Shown here: in pieces, positions 51,680 to 60,661 of the stretch
How positions within the stretch are numbered: the first letter of the stretch is position 1
How the letters are laid out: every line of letters starts with the position of its first letter
Assembly (NCBI GenBank): GCA_963841885.1
Contig: CAWJEK010000024.1
Coordinates: forward strand, 1 to 64,000
Direction of reading: 5' to 3'
Length of the DNA stretch: 64,000 nt
From: Bog-756 sp963841885
GTDB lineage: Bacteria > Actinomycetota > Acidimicrobiia > Acidimicrobiales > RAAP-2
Notes under the pieces: generated by a model
The model's input: the letters and a program-made list of their open reading frames with translations, nothing else
What the model was told of the DNA's origin: nothing
Database searches by the model: none
Position numbers and translations under genes: made by a program

Positions 51680-52525
51680 TCAGGTGTCCGCCGGCTGGGG
51701 CTGGGGTGACCCGGCCAGGATGATCACCCCGGCCAGGGCGGCGGCCAGGCCGAGGACGGCCGGCACGAGCCGACCGTCGCCCCGGGCCAGGGTCTCGCCG
51801 AACACGGTGATGCCGAGGACCACGCCGGCGAACAGGGTGACGGCGTTGCTCGAGGCCAGGGCGGGAGCGAGGACCCCTGTCTTCAGCGCCGACTGCTGCA
51901 GGACGAAGCCGGAGATCGCCGAGATGATCAGCACGTAGATCGTCCAACTCGCGAACACGGCCCCGAGACCGTGCCCGACCACCGTCACGAACTGCTTGGT
52001 CACCGCCGTCTGCAGCCCGAACCCGAAGCCGGCGGCCACACCGAACAGGAGCGCCCGCGGGGCTCCGGTCGTGCGGCGCCCCGACAGCCCGATGCCGACC
52101 ACCAGGACGAGGGTGGTCAGGCAGGCCGACCACCATTCGGACGCGGCGGGGTTGGCGGTCCCGCCCTTCGGCGATCCGACGGACAGGAAGAGCACGATGC
52201 CGACCACCACGGTCGCCGCCCCGGCCACCACCCGCGACGTGATCACCTGTCCGGTCAGTCGGGCGCCGAGGGGGAGAGCGAATACGAGGGACAGGGTCGT
52301 GATCGACTGGACGACGACCAGGGGACCGGTGTCGAGGGCGATCGCCTGGAGGACCCACCCGACCCCCTGGAGCACGGCCCCGGCGAGCCAGACCGGCTCC
52401 CGCACGATCTGGGCGAGGAAGGTCGGGTGCCCGTCGCCGTCGGACGTGGTCAGGGTGCCCTTCTGTTGGAGCACACTGCCGGCGGCGAAGGCGACGGCCG
52501 CCAGCAGCGCGAGGAACACATCCAT
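51680..52525 (-). CDS. DMT-superfamily (EamA-like) transporter
   Basis: A 281-residue membrane protein with about nine to ten helices arranged as two halves. It starts FLALLAAVAFAAGSVLQQKG, typical of the DMT subgroup seen in actinobacteria and related to NIPA-like proteins; PLVVVQSITTLSLVFALPLG and VTLFAGVVLGITVFGETLA are the paired EamA motifs. Substrate unknown. It is convergent with the dehalogenase gene. Confidence 0.85.
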   Translation of the reverse strand: MDVFLALLAAVAFAAGSVLQQKGTLTTSDGDGHPTFLAQIVREPVWLAGAVLQGVGWVLQAIALDTGPLVVVQSITTLSLVFALPLGARLTGQVITSRVVAGAATVVVGIVLFLSVGSPKGGTANPAASEWWSACLTTLVLVVGIGLSGRRTTGAPRALLFGVAAGFGFGLQTAVTKQFVTVVGHGLGAVFASWTIYVLIISAISGFVLQQSALKTGVLAPALASSNAVTLFAGVVLGITVFGETLARGDGRLVPAVLGLAAALAGVIILAGSPQPQPADT

Positions 52526-52641
52526 GGCCGCTCAAGTACCTCCGGGACCCTGCCGCCAGCTCTGCGGCGCCGCGCCGATCGGGCGACCGAATCGTACCGC
52601 CCGCCCGGGCGCCGACCGTGGGACGCCCACCTCCTCGGCGG

Positions 52642-52992
52642 TCAGCTCCCGGTGGGTGGGGTGGACGTCCCGTTGTGGGAAGGGTCGGCTCCCGATGGAC
52701 CCCCGGTGGAGGTGGGCCTCGCGTCGCCGGCCATCGCTTCGCCGGCACCGCCGACCGGCGCGACCGTCACCGCCGACCGCCGGGCCAGCACGGCGCGGAC
52801 GGCGAGCGCCACGCCGAGCGTGACGGCGCCGAGCGCCGCCACGACGACCAGGGTGCGCAGCCGGGAGGCGATCCGTGCCCCGGTGCGTTGGGTGCGCTCC
52901 GCCACGTCGATCGCATGCTGGGCGGTGTCGAGCACCGATCGCATGGTGGCCAGGTCGGCGTCGGCCTCGGCCAGCACGTCGGCGACGCTCAT
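52642..52992 (-). CDS. single-pass membrane protein
   Basis: A 116-residue protein. A helical N-terminal part (VADVLAEADADLATMRSVLD) may form a coiled coil, followed by one transmembrane helix (RTLVVVAALGAVTLGVALAV, about 47-67) and a disordered Gly/Ser/Thr tail. It overlaps the nitronate monooxygenase stop (ATGA) and is cotranscribed with it. Function unknown. Confidence 0.65.
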   Translation of the reverse strand: MSVADVLAEADADLATMRSVLDTAQHAIDVAERTQRTGARIASRLRTLVVVAALGAVTLGVALAVRAVLARRSAVTVAPVGGAGEAMAGDARPTSTGGPSGADPSHNGTSTPPTGS

Positions 52993-53927
52993 CCGACATA
53001 CCTCGCCGACAGGTGGGCGAGGGTGGCCTCGCACCCTTCGGCGCACTCCCGGACGACGTCGGCCACGGTCCGGCTGGCCGTGATCCGACCGGCCACCTGA
53101 CCCGAGAGCGCGATACCCGACTCGAGATCGCCCCCGAAGTACAGGTCGCGCACGTTGCCGAAGTCGGCCATGGCGTTGCGACCGTGGTCGAACTCGAGGC
53201 GCTCGGTCAGTGTCGTGCGCAAGGCGCGCAGGGCCGGGGACGCGTGGCTGTTCAGGAACACGGTGTCGGTCTCGGTGGCGCCGATCACGGCCCGCTTCCA
53301 GTTGTCGTGGACGGGGGACTCGACGGTGGACAGCATGACCGTGCCGAGCTGGACCCCCTCCGCCCCGAGAGCCAGGGCGGCGGCCATCGTCGCTCCGTCG
53401 AGGAAACCACCGGCGGCGATGACCGGGACGTCGAAGGCGGCGGTGACCGACGGCAGCAGCACCATGGTCGACACCGGACGAGGGTTCTTGAAGCCGCCCC
53501 CCTCGCCCCCCTCGACGATCAGCCCGTCGACTCCGGCGTCCACCGCCTTGGCCGCGGCCCGCAGGGTGGGGACCACGTGGAAGACGGTGAGCCCGGCATC
53601 CTTCAGCTGGGACGTGTACCGGGTGGGACTGCCCGCCGACGTCGTGACGAAACGCACACCCTGGGCGATGACGAAGTCGACGATGACCGTCGGATCGGCC
53701 ACGAAGGCCTGGGCGATGTTCACACCGAACGGCTTGTCCGTCAGGTCCTTCATCCGGGCGATCTCGTCCCGGATGGCGTCGAGCTCGCCCGAGGACGTCT
53801 CGATGATGCCCATGGCTCCGGCGTTGGAGACGGCCGAGGCCAGCCGGGAGCGGGCGATCCAGCCCATGGGGGCCTGGACGATGGGGATCTGCACGCCGAG
53901 CAGCTCGGTGACCCGGTTGGCCAGCAT
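52989..53927 (-). CDS. nitronate monooxygenase (2-nitropropane dioxygenase family)
   Basis: A 312-residue FMN-dependent TIM-barrel enzyme that oxidises alkyl nitronates; some homologues are FabK-like reductases. Motifs: VQAPMGWIARSRLASAVSNA, PFGVNIAQ, VEGGEGGGFKNPRPVSTMVL, PVIAAGGFLDGATMAAALAL and GAEGVQLGTVML (phosphate binding). Nothing in the context decides between detoxification and fatty-acid metabolism. Confidence 0.88.
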   Translation of the reverse strand: MLANRVTELLGVQIPIVQAPMGWIARSRLASAVSNAGAMGIIETSSGELDAIRDEIARMKDLTDKPFGVNIAQAFVADPTVIVDFVIAQGVRFVTTSAGSPTRYTSQLKDAGLTVFHVVPTLRAAAKAVDAGVDGLIVEGGEGGGFKNPRPVSTMVLLPSVTAAFDVPVIAAGGFLDGATMAAALALGAEGVQLGTVMLSTVESPVHDNWKRAVIGATETDTVFLNSHASPALRALRTTLTERLEFDHGRNAMADFGNVRDLYFGGDLESGIALSGQVAGRITASRTVADVVRECAEGCEATLAHLSARYVG

Positions 53928-53970
53928 CCCGGCATCTTGACACGTCGGCGACCCGGGTGGGCCGGTCCCC

Positions 53971-54567
53971 CTACGTGGCGTCCGGGCCCCCGGTGGAGCT
54001 GGCGCCGTCGGGGCCGGTGGCCCGCTCGGCCACGCTGCGGTTGGCGACCCCGAAGATGAGCCGCACCACGATGGCGATGACCGCCAGGTCGGCCAGCATC
54101 TGCACCGTCGTCACCAGTTGGGCCAGGTTGGTCTTCGGGGTGATGTCCCCGAACCCGACGGTGGAGAACACCGTCACCGTGAAGTAGAGGGCCGTCATGT
54201 GACCCATGGGGTGGTCGAAGGTCTGGACGTCGGAGTTGGACAGGTTCAGGTAGATCCAGGCGAAGAAGATCAGGAAGAGCGGGATCACGATCGACATCGC
54301 CACCCCGGCGCGCAGCATCGGGTGCTTGGCCCGGCTGATGCCGCGGATCTCGAAGAGCAGGACGGCGATGAAGACGGCGGTGGCCACGCCGAGTCGGGCC
54401 ATCACGCCGAGGTCACGGACGACGCTGTGGGAGGCGTGCCGGTGCCCCGCCGGGACCAGGAAGTACACGGCCAGGAGGACGCCGGCGCTCAGCGCGGCCC
54501 GCAGGCCGGTCGCCAGGAGCTCCCGGTGTTCGACGTCGCCGATGCCGGCGATGGAGGCGGTGGGCAC
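53971..54567 (-). CDS. potassium channel family protein (Ion_trans_2)
   Basis: A 198-residue membrane protein. Helices lie at about 22-42, 57-75 and 88-110; then a re-entrant pore with the selectivity filter FSTVGFGDITP (TxGFGD), flanked by ALYFTVTV and a last helix VQMLADLAVIAIVVRLIFGV. No cytoplasmic RCK/TrkA-N domain follows, so gating is unknown. The start is a GTG at 54567. Confidence 0.88.
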   Translation of the reverse strand: MPTASIAGIGDVEHRELLATGLRAALSAGVLLAVYFLVPAGHRHASHSVVRDLGVMARLGVATAVFIAVLLFEIRGISRAKHPMLRAGVAMSIVIPLFLIFFAWIYLNLSNSDVQTFDHPMGHMTALYFTVTVFSTVGFGDITPKTNLAQLVTTVQMLADLAVIAIVVRLIFGVANRSVAERATGPDGASSTGGPDAT

Positions 54568-54627
54568 GTCGCCAAGCCTGTCAGGCCGGGGCTCGTCGGG
54601 GAAGGATCCCGGCGATCTCGGGCCGGG

Positions 54628-55479
54628 TCAGCCGCGCAGGGGGTCGGAGAGGTAGGCCACCAAACGGTCCCGACGGCGATCCACCATCCGCAGGGAGGCG
54701 CGCTGGCCGAAGTAGGCGGCGGCCAGGGCGATGAGGCAGGCGAGCGCGATGCCCAGTCCGAGGTCGTTGTCCGGCAGCTTCTGGGTCAGTCCCTTGGGCG
54801 AGGTGAGGCCCCAGATCAGGAGGGTCGGGGCCAGGAACACCACGGTGAGGAGCGGGACGACGCCGTAGGGGAGCAACACCAGCGTCGCCCAGCGACCGAG
54901 CATGGGCCACCAGGCCCGCCGGTGTTCCCAGCGGTAGCGGAGTGGGATCGGGTGGTAGGGGAACAGGACGCCGACCCACGCCGACACGCCGAGGACGCCG
55001 AAGGGGATGACTCCGATGGCCACCGCCGAATAGACGACGACGACCCGGTCGGCGGCGCCGATGCCGTTGACGAATGCGATGAGCAGGCAGACCGGCGCCA
55101 CCACGAGCCAGAGGATCCGGCGCCGGGCGGTCAGGATCAGGTGGAGGGTGCCGGGCTCGTCGATGGCGGCCAGTGTGCGCACCGTGTCACAGGCCAGCAC
55201 GTTCGTGGCGGGAACGTCGGAGTACATCCAGCTCGAGAGCACGAAGGCGAAGGCCAGGCTGCCGTGCAGCTCGAATATCTGATCGCGCAGCGACGGGGGG
55301 AGGAAGAACCACGCCGAGCTCATCAGGGCGGCGTTGATGGCCACGGTCAGGAGCGTCTCGAAGGGTGGGTGGGAGACTCGCCGGAATTCCAGTCGCATGG
55401 CCTCGGCCACCGTCGTGGGGAGGACGGCCCCGGTCGTCGGCTCGTCGGCCGACGTGGGGTCGGAGGGGGCGGAAGCCAT
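54628..55479 (-). CDS. polytopic membrane protein of unknown function
   Basis: A 283-residue protein with about six helices: FETLLTVAINAALMSSAWFF, LAFAFVLSSWMYSDVPA, ILWLVVAPVCLLIAFVNGIG, VVVYSAVAIGVIPFGVLGVS, LLPYGVVPLLTVVFLAP and LGIALACLIALAAAYFG. The layout is like an ABC-2 permease, but no ATPase is adjacent. ATG 55479 is preferred over earlier in-frame codons. Divergent from xylA. Confidence 0.7.
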   Translation of the reverse strand: MASAPSDPTSADEPTTGAVLPTTVAEAMRLEFRRVSHPPFETLLTVAINAALMSSAWFFLPPSLRDQIFELHGSLAFAFVLSSWMYSDVPATNVLACDTVRTLAAIDEPGTLHLILTARRRILWLVVAPVCLLIAFVNGIGAADRVVVVYSAVAIGVIPFGVLGVSAWVGVLFPYHPIPLRYRWEHRRAWWPMLGRWATLVLLPYGVVPLLTVVFLAPTLLIWGLTSPKGLTQKLPDNDLGLGIALACLIALAAAYFGQRASLRMVDRRRDRLVAYLSDPLRG

Positions 55480-55609
55480 CGCGTGGACCCTACACAGTGT
55501 CGCCCCTCGACTCGTGGTCCACGGCCCGTCGGGAGCCTCGGCCGGTGGCGCCGGGTGGGGGGTGACGCGATGATGCGGAGATGCAGGTGCACGGGACCCG
55601 CACGCGGGC

Positions 55610-56947
55610 ATGAGTGACAGCCCGGAGTTCTTCGAGGGAGTGGGCCGCATCCCCTACGCCGGACCGGATTCGGACGACCCCCTCACCTTCCGGTGGTACG
55701 ACGCCGACCGCGTGGTGGCCGGCCGCCGGATGGAGGACCACCTGCGCATGGCCGTCTGCTACTGGCACAGCTTCGTGTGGCCCGGTAGCGACGTCTTCGG
55801 CGAGGGGACCCTCGACCGACCGTGGGGCGGGCCCGGCACCGACGCCCTCGACGCCGCCCGCACCAAGATGACCGTCGCCTTCGAATTCCTGGCCAAGCTC
55901 GGCGCCCCCTTCTTCTGTTTCCACGACCGGGACATCGCCCCCGAGGGGGCGACGCCGACCGAGACGGCGGCCCGGCTCGATGCCATGGTCGACGAGGCCG
56001 CCGGTCACATGGAGCGGACCGGCGTGCGGCTGCTGTGGGGCACGGCCAACCTCTTCTCCCACCCCCGCTATGCCGCCGGGGCCGCCACCAATCCCGATCC
56101 GGACGTGTTCGCCGTGGCCGCGGCCCAGGTCTGCCACGCACTCGAGGCCACCCATGCGCTCGGAGGGGCCAACTACGTGCTGTGGGGTGGGCGCGAGGGA
56201 TACGAGACCCTGCTCAACACCGATCTCGCCCGGGAGGCGGACCAGCTGGCGCGCTTCCTCCGTCTGGTGGTGGACCACAAGCACGCCATCGGCTTCACCG
56301 GGACCCTGCTGATCGAACCGAAGCCCGCCGAGCCGACCAAGCATCTGTACGACCACGACGCCGCGACCGTGCTCGGCTTCCTCGACCATTACGGCCTGGC
56401 GGGGGAGTTCCGGCTCAACCTGGAGGCCAACCACGCCACGCTGGCGGGCCACAGCTTCCACCACGAGGTGGCCACGGCCATCGCCGCCGGTGCGCTGGGG
56501 TCGATCGACGCCAACCGCGGCGACCCCCAGAACGGCTGGGACACCGACCAGTTCCCGAACTCGGTCGAGGAGTGCTCCCTCGTCCTCTACGAGATCCTGG
56601 CCGCCGGCGGCTTCACCACGGGAGGCATCAACTTCGACACGAAGCTGCGCCGTCAGTCGGTGGCCCGCGACGATCTCTTCCACGGCCACATCGGCGCCAT
56701 GGACACGATGGCCCGGTCGCTCCTGGCCGCCGTCTCGCTGCTCGAGTCGGGGGACCTGGCCCGCTTCCGGTCCGAGCGCTATGCCGGGTGGGACGGACCG
56801 TCCGGTGCGTCGATCCTCGACGGCACCGCCACACTGGCCTCCCTGCGCGAGCGCGTCACCGCCGAGGCGCTCGCCCCCGTGCCCCGGTCGGGCCGCCAGG
56901 AGCTCCTCGAGCACGTGGTGAGCCGGCACGTGGAGCGGGTCCGGTGA
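55610..56947 (+). CDS. xylA: xylose isomerase
   Basis: XylA interconverts D-xylose and D-xylulose with divalent metals. At 445 residues it is a class II (long) enzyme. Motifs: FFCFHDRDIAPEG (catalytic His and Asp), LLWGTANLFSHPRY, YVLWGGREGYETLLNTDL, LLIEPKPAEPTKHLYDHD (metal Glu and Lys), GSIDANRGDPQNGWDTDQFP (metal Asp) and GGINFDTKLRR. Its stop overlaps the GTG of the GH3 gene; together with xylB these form a xylose operon. Confidence 0.96.
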   Translation: MSDSPEFFEGVGRIPYAGPDSDDPLTFRWYDADRVVAGRRMEDHLRMAVCYWHSFVWPGSDVFGEGTLDRPWGGPGTDALDAARTKMTVAFEFLAKLGAPFFCFHDRDIAPEGATPTETAARLDAMVDEAAGHMERTGVRLLWGTANLFSHPRYAAGAATNPDPDVFAVAAAQVCHALEATHALGGANYVLWGGREGYETLLNTDLAREADQLARFLRLVVDHKHAIGFTGTLLIEPKPAEPTKHLYDHDAATVLGFLDHYGLAGEFRLNLEANHATLAGHSFHHEVATAIAAGALGSIDANRGDPQNGWDTDQFPNSVEECSLVLYEILAAGGFTTGGINFDTKLRRQSVARDDLFHGHIGAMDTMARSLLAAVSLLESGDLARFRSERYAGWDGPSGASILDGTATLASLRERVTAEALAPVPRSGRQELLEHVVSRHVERVR

Positions 56948-59172
56948 GCGGATCCGGGGACACCCCCTTCGCAGCGGCGGCTCGACGGGTACGTGACGGA
57001 TCCGACCACCATGTCGAGGCCGCCACCCTGGTGGCCGCCATGACCGAGGACGAGCGTCTGGGATGTCTCGACGGCGACACCGAATTCTGGGACGGGCTGG
57101 TCGACCTCGTCTCGGGTGGCTACCACCAGCACCCCTGGCCGGCCGCCGAGGTCGGGCGTCTCGGGATCCCGGGCATCCGGTTCGCCGACGGTCCGCGGGG
57201 CTGCGTGGTCGGACCGGCCACCTGCTTCCCGGTCTCGATGGCCCGGGGCGCCACCTTCGATCCCGACCTCGAGGAGCGCATCGGTCGGGCCATCGGTTCG
57301 GAGCTGGCCGGGGTGGGCGCCACGTACACCGGTGCGGTGTGCATGAACCTGCTCCGTCATCCCGGCTGGGGCCACGCCCAGGAGACCTACGGCGAGGACC
57401 CCCACCACGTGGGCGAGCTGGCGGCCGCCCTCACCCGTGGCCTTCAGGACCACGTCATGGCGTGCATGAAGCACTTCGCCTGCAACTCGATGGAGGAGGC
57501 CCGCTTCCGGGTGGACGTGACGGTCGGCGAGCGAGCCCTCCACGAGGTGTACCTGCCCCACTTCCGGCGGGTCGCGGGGGAAGGGGTGGCCTCGGTGATG
57601 TCGGCCTACAACTCGGTCAACGGGGAGTGGTGCGGCCAGAACGCCGAGCTGCTCACCGACGTGCTGCGCCGGGAATGGGGGTGGGACGGCTTCGTCACCT
57701 CGGACTTCATCGCCGGTCTCCACGATTCCGTCCTGTCCGTGTCCGCCGGCCTGGAGATCGAGATGCCCTTCCGTCAGCAGCGGGCCCGGGACCTCCCCGC
57801 CGCGCTGGCCGACGGCCGGCTCGACGCGGCCGACGTGGCGGCCCGGGCGGAGGCGGTGGTGGCCACGCTGCTCCGCTTCGCCGATGTGATCGACCACGCG
57901 CCGGACCCGTCCGTGCTCGCCCGTCCCGAGCACCGGGTGCTGGCCCGCCAGGCCGCCACGGCATCGATGGTCCTGCTCCGCAACGAGGGGCCGTTGCTGC
58001 CCGTCCCCGCCGATCTGCGGCGTGTCGTCGTGCTCGGACGGCTGGCCCGCGTACCCAACCTGGGCGACGGCGGTTCGAGCGAGGTGATACCGCCCGAGGT
58101 GTCGACACTGCTCGACGGGGTCCGGAGCGCCTTTCCGGGGGCCGAGGTGGTCCATGACGACACCGACGCCCGGGTGGCCGAGGGGGCCGACCTCTGCGTG
58201 GTCGTGGTCGGACTGACCAAGGACGACGAGGGCGAGTTCATCGACGTGGGAACCAGCGAGGCGATGGCGTCGATGTTCCCGCCGCCGCCCGTGCCTCCCG
58301 AGGCGTCCGGGTCGCCGGATCCGGCTCCGGCCGGGCCGGCTGCGCCCCCGGTGCCGGCGGAGGACGCCTCCGTGACGGAGGGGACCACCGCGTCGTCCGG
58401 GCCGGACCCCGACACGGCGACATTCGCCCCGGGCGGTGACCGGCGGTCGCTCCGGCTCCACGCCGAGGACGAGGACCTGCTGGCCGCGGCGGGGGCCGCC
58501 TGCCCCCGGACGGTGGCCGTGGTCATGGGGGGTTCGGCCGTCGTCATGCCGTGGCTGGACGAGCTGCCGGCCACGCTGGTGGTCTGGTACCCGGGGATGG
58601 AGGGCGGGCGCGCCCTGGGCGACGTCCTGACCGGGGTGGAGGAGCCGGGCGGGAGGCTGCCGTTCGCGCTGCCGGCCGACGAGGCCGACCTCGTCCCGTT
58701 CGACCCGGACGCCGATGCGGTGGTCTACGGACTCCTCCACGGCCAGTGGAAGCTCGACCGAGACGGCATCACCCCGCAGCGCCCCTTCGGTGCCGGCCTC
58801 GGGTACACGACGTGGGCCCTGGACCCGGCGTCGATCCGCCTGGAGCGGGGCGGTCCGGACACGACCTCCGGTCAGGTGACCGTCGAGGTGACCAACACCG
58901 GGGACCGGCGGGGGGCCACGGTGGTGCTCGGCTTCGCCGGTCTGCCCGAGTCCACGGTGGAACGACCGCCGCGTCGGTTGGTGGCGTTCCGTCGGGTGGC
59001 CCTCGAGGCCGGATGCTCCACCACGGTCACCCTGCCGTTCGACTTGACCGACCTCGCCGTACGGCGCGACGGCACCTGGTTCCAGGAGCCGGGCACCTAC
59101 GTGCTCGGCGTGGGGACCGACGCCGGTGACCCGGCCGCCACGGTCACCATCGACGTGGCGGGCGACATCTGA
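56944..59172 (+). CDS. glycoside hydrolase family 3 (beta-xylosidase/beta-glucosidase type) with low-complexity insertion
   Basis: A 742-residue retaining glycosidase. The N-terminal barrel has GIRFADGPRGCVVG, CMNLLRHPGWGHAQETYGED, MKHFACNSMEEARFRVDV and the nucleophile Asp254 in VTSDFIAGLHD. The C-terminal alpha/beta sandwich has SMVLLRNEGPLLPV and, at the acid/base region, KDDEGEFIDVG. There is then an insertion of about 60 Pro/Ala/Ser/Thr-rich residues (about 435-497) before GGDRRSLRLHAEDEDLL, and finally a fibronectin III-like domain. No signal peptide, so it probably acts on imported xylosides. Operon position suggests beta-xylosidase activity (inference). Confidence 0.93.
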   Translation: MSGSGDTPFAAAARRVRDGSDHHVEAATLVAAMTEDERLGCLDGDTEFWDGLVDLVSGGYHQHPWPAAEVGRLGIPGIRFADGPRGCVVGPATCFPVSMARGATFDPDLEERIGRAIGSELAGVGATYTGAVCMNLLRHPGWGHAQETYGEDPHHVGELAAALTRGLQDHVMACMKHFACNSMEEARFRVDVTVGERALHEVYLPHFRRVAGEGVASVMSAYNSVNGEWCGQNAELLTDVLRREWGWDGFVTSDFIAGLHDSVLSVSAGLEIEMPFRQQRARDLPAALADGRLDAADVAARAEAVVATLLRFADVIDHAPDPSVLARPEHRVLARQAATASMVLLRNEGPLLPVPADLRRVVVLGRLARVPNLGDGGSSEVIPPEVSTLLDGVRSAFPGAEVVHDDTDARVAEGADLCVVVVGLTKDDEGEFIDVGTSEAMASMFPPPPVPPEASGSPDPAPAGPAAPPVPAEDASVTEGTTASSGPDPDTATFAPGGDRRSLRLHAEDEDLLAAAGAACPRTVAVVMGGSAVVMPWLDELPATLVVWYPGMEGGRALGDVLTGVEEPGGRLPFALPADEADLVPFDPDADAVVYGLLHGQWKLDRDGITPQRPFGAGLGYTTWALDPASIRLERGGPDTTSGQVTVEVTNTGDRRGATVVLGFAGLPESTVERPPRRLVAFRRVALEAGCSTTVTLPFDLTDLAVRRDGTWFQEPGTYVLGVGTDAGDPAATVTIDVAGDI

Positions 59173-59174
59173 CG

Positions 59175-60611
59175 ATGCCGTTGGTCCTCGGGGTCGACAG
59201 CTCCACGCAGTCGACGAAGGTCGAGGTGCGGGACGCCGACGACGGGACCCTGGTCGGATCGGGGAGGGCCGCCCATCCCGCCATCCACCCCCCGCGCTCG
59301 GAACAGGATCCCGAGAGCTGGTGGGACGCGCTCGCCGCCGCCGCCGCCGAGGCGACCGACGGCGGCACCCGACCCGTGGCCGGGGTGTCGGTGGCGGGTC
59401 AACAGCACGGCCTCGTGGTCCTGGACGGCGACGGCAACGTGTTGCGTCCCGCCAAGCTCTGGAACGACACCGAGTCGGCGCCCGAGGCGGCCCGCATGGT
59501 GGAAGCACTCGGCGCCGCGGCCTGGGCGGCCCGGACGGGCTCGGTGCCGGTGGCCGCCTTCACCGTCACCAAGCTCGCCTGGTTGGCCGCCCACGAGCCG
59601 GAGACCTCCCGGGCCGTGCGGTCGGTGCTGCTGCCTCACGACTACCTCACTTGGCGGCTGACCGGGCGGCGGGTGACGGACCGCGGGGATGCGTCGGGCA
59701 CCGGTTACTTCGCCCCGTCGACGGGGGAGTGGTTGGTCGACCTCCTGGAGGAGGTGGTGGGGCCGGCCGACTGGGCCGATCGCCTCCCCACCGTGCTGGG
59801 CCCGTCCGAGGCGGCCGGCCCTCCGACACCGGCCGGGCTCGACGGCCTCGGTGTCGGGCGCGTGGCGGTGGTCGGCCCCGGGACGGGGGACAACATGGCG
59901 GCGGCGCTGGGTGTCGGACTGGCCCCCGGGCAGCCGTGCGTCTCCCTCGGCACCTCGGGCACGGTCTACGTCCGCAGCCACCGGCCGACCGCCGACCCGT
60001 CCGGCACCGTGGCCGGGTTCGCCGATGCCACCGGGGGCTACCTGCCGCTCGCCTGCACCCTCAACGCCACCCGGGTGACGGACGCGGTCGCCGATCTGCT
60101 CGGAGTGTCGCCGGCCGACCTCGCCGACCTCGCCCTCACGACACCCACCGGATCGTCCGGACTCACCCTCCTTCCCTACTTCGACGGCGAGCGCACCCCG
60201 GACCGCCCGACCGCCACCGGCATGCTGGCCGGCCTGCGCACGACCGTCTCCCGGGCCGACGTGGCGGCCAGTGCGTTCGAAGGGGTCGTATGCGGACTCC
60301 TCGACGCCCTCGACGCCCTTGCCTGTCTCGTGGCGGTGGACGGCGGTCCCCTGCTGGCGGTCGGCGGTGGCTCGCGGTCGCCGGCCTACCTCCGGGCACT
60401 GGCCGACCTGTCAGGCCGGGCGGTGGTGGTGCCGGACCTCGGTGAGGCCGTGGCCACCGGCGCGTGTGTGCAGGCGGCGGCCGTCGTGAGCGGGCGGTCG
60501 CCCGACGAGGTGCGGGCGTCCTGGGCGCTCGACGGGGCCCGCCGGCTGGAACCCGACGCGTCGGTCGACGCCGCCGGGATCCGGGCCGCCTACGCCGCGT
60601 TGCGGGGCTGA
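59175..60611 (+). CDS. xylB: xylulokinase (FGGY family)
   Basis: XylB phosphorylates D-xylulose to xylulose 5-phosphate. Motifs: VLGVDSSTQSTKVEV (phosphate loop), SVAGQQHGLVVLDGDGNVLR, LWNDTES, LLPHDYLTWRLTGRRVTDRG with GDASGTGYF, GTGDNMAAALGVGL and VSLGTSGTVYVRS, and GGGSRSPAYLRALADL. 478 residues. It starts two bases after the GH3 stop. Confidence 0.95.
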   Translation: MPLVLGVDSSTQSTKVEVRDADDGTLVGSGRAAHPAIHPPRSEQDPESWWDALAAAAAEATDGGTRPVAGVSVAGQQHGLVVLDGDGNVLRPAKLWNDTESAPEAARMVEALGAAAWAARTGSVPVAAFTVTKLAWLAAHEPETSRAVRSVLLPHDYLTWRLTGRRVTDRGDASGTGYFAPSTGEWLVDLLEEVVGPADWADRLPTVLGPSEAAGPPTPAGLDGLGVGRVAVVGPGTGDNMAAALGVGLAPGQPCVSLGTSGTVYVRSHRPTADPSGTVAGFADATGGYLPLACTLNATRVTDAVADLLGVSPADLADLALTTPTGSSGLTLLPYFDGERTPDRPTATGMLAGLRTTVSRADVAASAFEGVVCGLLDALDALACLVAVDGGPLLAVGGGSRSPAYLRALADLSGRAVVVPDLGEAVATGACVQAAAVVSGRSPDEVRASWALDGARRLEPDASVDAAGIRAAYAALRG

Positions 60612-60661
60612 ACCGACCGCGGTCCCGCCGACCTCTACCCATCAGTCGGTAGGGTCGCAGG